Source: Candidatus Kuenenia stuttgartensis
Lineage (GTDB): Bacteria > Planctomycetota > Phycisphaerae > Phycisphaerales > SM1A02
Assembly: GCA_945902075.1 (NCBI GenBank)
Contig: CAMDMA010000001.1
Span: forward strand, 62,001 to 126,000
Reading direction: 5' to 3'
Length of the DNA stretch: 64,000 nt
Part shown: positions 62,124-64,000 of the stretch, one piece after another
How the letters are laid out: the number at the start of each line of letters is the position of its first letter
Numbering within the stretch: position 1 is the stretch's first letter
The notes under the pieces: model-generated
Databases searched by the model: none
Seen by the model: only the letters and a program-made list of their open reading frames with translations
Told to the model about the DNA's origin: nothing
Translations under genes and position numbers: made by a program

Positions 62124-64000
62124 GAGTGCGCCCCGTGATCGTGATCGTGACCGTGATCGTGATCGTGATCGTGATCGTGCCCGTGATCGTCGTGCGAATG
62201 CTCGACGCCGGGATTGTTAACCCGCGCGAGATACTTCACGCGCGGCTTGGTGTTGAGTTCCTCAAGCAAGTCGTAGCTGAGCTTGCTCTTGACGAGTGCC
62301 GCAACGCGGCTCTTCGAGTCGTTGAGGTCGCCGAAGACAATTGCCTGCGTCGGGCACGCTTGTTGGCATGCGGTGACAACAGCGCCATCTTCAATCGACC
62401 AAGTTTCTCGGCCGCCATCCACGCCCCCTGCTTGCGCCCAAGCGTTCTTGGCACGAATCTTTGCCTCCTGGATGCGTTGCATGCAGAACGAGCACTTCTC
62501 CATCACGCCGCGCGAACGCACCGTGACCTCGGGGTTGAACTGCATTCGCGACCACGCGGCTGGCTTGTCCGTGATCGGATAGTGGTCTTCGGCAATCGAC
62601 TTGTAGTACTCGGGCTCGACCTTGAGGAAGCCTTCCTCGCGGGAGGGCTCGCGTCGCTGGTAATCGAAGAAGTTGAACCGCCGCACCTTGTACGGGCAGT
62701 TGTTGCTGCAGTAGCGCGTGCCAATGCAGCGGTTGTAAATCATTACGTTGATGCCCTGCTCGTCATGCACGGTCGCGGCGACGGGGCAAACCTGCTCGCA
62801 GGGAGCGTTCTCGCACTGCATGCATGTCAGCGGCTGGACCGCGAAACCTACGGGGCTGTCCGCGTTCGCGCCGCGGAAGTACCGATCGACGCGAATCCAG
62901 TGCATCTCGCGGCCGCGCGCAACCATCGCCTTCCCGACGATGGGCACATTGTTCTCCGCTTGGCACGCGACAACGCACGCGCTGCAGCCCGTGCAAGTCG
63001 ACAGGTCGATCGACATCGCCCAGCGGTACTTCGCGCCGTCGAGGTTGTTCTCCTCCCAAAGCGAAAGCTTGTGCGCAACGTGGGTGACGTGACGCGCGAA
63101 GTCGGGATGTTCCTTGTAGTGCGTGAGGCTCGATGAGCGCACGAGACTTGGGAGTCGTGCTTGAATGCCATCGAGCGGCACACTCTCGATGAGAGCATCA
63201 GCTGCGCCGTGATCTTGCGTGTGGGCGAACTCATACCGAGTTCCAGTGAGCGCAATCGTCGCCTTACCGCCGCCAAGCGATGTGGTCGTTCGCAGCGGAT
63301 AGGCGTTAAATCCTGCGCCGTTTGCGATACGCCCACCGGCCTCAGCGCGCCCGTACCCGAGAGCGATCGTGGCGCAGTCCTCGGCATGACCGGGAAGCTT
63401 CCACGCCGCAGCCTCGATGGTGGCTGCGCCAACGGTGACCCGCATCATGTCGCCCGACTTGACGCCGAGCTTGCGCGCGGTGGCGGGTGCGAGCAACAGC
63501 GCGTTGTCCCAGGTGATCTTCGTTGCGGGATCAGGAAGCTCTTGGAGCCAGCCGAGATTTGCGAAGTAGCCGTCGGCAACCTTCGCATCGAAGATCAGGC
63601 CGACCTCCATCTCCGCACCAACAGTGGCGGCGGCGACGGTGCAAAGTGTCGCGATGCCCGATGCGTTCGCAGAAGCCATCTTGGATGCCTTCGTCGCAGT
63701 AGCTTCGACATAGCCGCGATCAAGGTTCTGCCTCCACCACGATTCGAACGCAGCGCCCGAAAGACCACTCACCTTCATGTGCGCGCGGCGCACGATTTCA
63801 TAGCTCGATGACTGCTCGTCGGCCGTCAGCGCTGCAAGGACCTCAAGTGCGCAGCGACCACCCTGCTCGTTGTCGATGATCGGGAGGATGAGCGGCTGCT
63901 GCGTTGTGATGGTGCCATCGACGGCGCGTCCATCGCCCCAGCACTCAAGGCTATGGGCGGCAGGCACGCTCCACGTGCACGCGGGGGACTTGCTTGTTTC
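62120..64000 (-). CDS. actB: Alternative complex III subunit ActB, C-terminal part (truncated by window edge)
   Basis: About 626 residues visible; the frame stays open to base 64000, so the GTG start at 63967 in the track is internal ([16 protein letters not shown]). The molybdopterin-like part (to about residue 270) has no Mo cofactor in characterised enzymes. The iron-sulfur part has four cysteine clusters: [35 protein letters not shown], and CSFC with CQQAC. It ends in [20 protein letters not shown]-type sequence from GTGATC repeats. The electron-entry arm of the complex; actA should lie to the right. Confidence 0.95.
   Translation of the reverse strand, partial: ETSKSPACTWSVPAAHSLECWGDGRAVDGTITTQQPLILPIIDNEQGGRCALEVLAALTADEQSSSYEIVRRAHMKVSGLSGAAFESWWRQNLDRGYVEATATKASKMASANASGIATLCTVAAATVGAEMEVGLIFDAKVADGYFANLGWLQELPDPATKITWDNALLLAPATARKLGVKSGDMMRVTVGAATIEAAAWKLPGHAEDCATIALGYGRAEAGGRIANGAGFNAYPLRTTTSLGGGKATIALTGTRYEFAHTQDHGAADALIESVPLDGIQARLPSLVRSSSLTHYKEHPDFARHVTHVAHKLSLWEENNLDGAKYRWAMSIDLSTCTGCSACVVACQAENNVPIVGKAMVARGREMHWIRVDRYFRGANADSPVGFAVQPLTCMQCENAPCEQVCPVAATVHDEQGINVMIYNRCIGTRYCSNNCPYKVRRFNFFDYQRREPSREEGFLKVEPEYYKSIAEDHYPITDKPAAWSRMQFNPEVTVRSRGVMEKCSFCMQRIQEAKIRAKNAWAQAGGVDGGRETWSIEDGAVVTACQQACPTQAIVFGDLNDSKSRVAALVKSKLSYDLLEELNTKPRVKYLARVNNPGVEHSHDDHGHDHDHDHDHGHDHDHGAHS
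62130..62192 (+). repeat. 6-bp (GTGATC) coding repeat in the actB 3' end
   Basis: About ten near-exact copies of GTGATC / GTGACC / GTGCCC. On the coding (minus) strand it reads His-Asp or His-Gly dipeptides at the ActB C-terminus. Confidence 0.85.

Noticed and set aside
62130-62192. Possible CRISPR-like array
   Set aside because: It is a 6-bp coding repeat without spacers. The other tandem arrays (10091, 42737, 44317, 51459) are also gapless.

Overview
The window looks like a chromosomal segment of a high-GC Gram-negative planctomycete, most likely of the Phycisphaerae. The evidence is: two secreted proteins ending in paired dockerin-like repeats with the ADLSxLLxAWG signature; an ECF sigma factor of planctomycete type; a tmRNA whose tag (ANTQYALAA) resembles planctomycete tags; and an alternative complex III plus cytochrome oxidase operon. 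This assignment rests on recognised families, not on a database search. No CRISPR array, insertion sequence, prophage or rRNA was seen, and the only tRNA-like gene is tmRNA.

Layout. 1-9.8 kb: the 3' part of alaS coupled to an HD-domain protein, then acetyl-CoA synthetase, a MntR-type regulator, and a four-gene metal ABC importer behind a tandem palindromic operator; a pseudopilin-like gene converges on the importer. 10.1-11.5 kb: a dockerin-tagged secreted protein and a small protein made only of sigma-70 region 4. 11.6-27.9 kb: one long minus-strand pilus / type II secretion-like cluster. In transcription order it holds a PilZ-like gene, two GspG-like pseudopilins, a membrane protein, a GspH-like pseudopilin, PilM/N/O/P-like genes, a secretin, a TPR lipoprotein, a histidine kinase, a response regulator, an HD-GYP protein, a STAS protein, the assembly ATPase and the GspF-like platform protein. 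The signalling genes lie inside the machinery operon and mostly overlap by 4 bp. 28-34.5 kb: a hypothetical gene, serC, a flavin reductase, a low-molecular-weight phosphatase, soluble transhydrogenase, tmRNA, and an ECF sigma factor with an unknown partner. 34.5-39.7 kb: a tripartite efflux operon (adaptor, ATPase, MacB-like permease, TolC-like channel). 39.8-47.4 kb: a large dockerin-tagged protein, clpS, a quinone-oxidoreductase-like enzyme, a DUF1573 protein, a PhaR-type regulator and a secreted prenyltransferase-fold protein. 47.4-64 kb: heme A synthesis (ctaA, ctaB), a DUF3179 protein, a structured intergenic region, and a minus-strand respiratory operon actB-C-D-E-F, small membrane protein, sco, coxB, coxA, coxC, subunit IV, second subunit III.

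Functional picture. ActBCDEF would pass electrons from quinol to a caa3-like oxidase, whose subunit I carries the A2-type YSHP motif. CtaA and CtaB supply heme A and Sco the CuA copper. The pilus cluster is probably tuned by cyclic di-GMP (HD-GYP, PilZ-like) and by its internal two-component and STAS proteins.

The observations most worth following are: (1) a repeated leaderless-type start architecture, a TACACT-like hexamer 6-7 nt before ATG; (2) a structured intergenic locus at 51.4-51.7 kb with three hairpins capped by stable tetraloops, an 11-bp x5 repeat and a terminator; (3) the tandem MntR-like operator; (4) short tandem repeats placed exactly at start codons; (5) the signalling module embedded in the pilus operon; and (6) an unknown small membrane protein between actF and sco.
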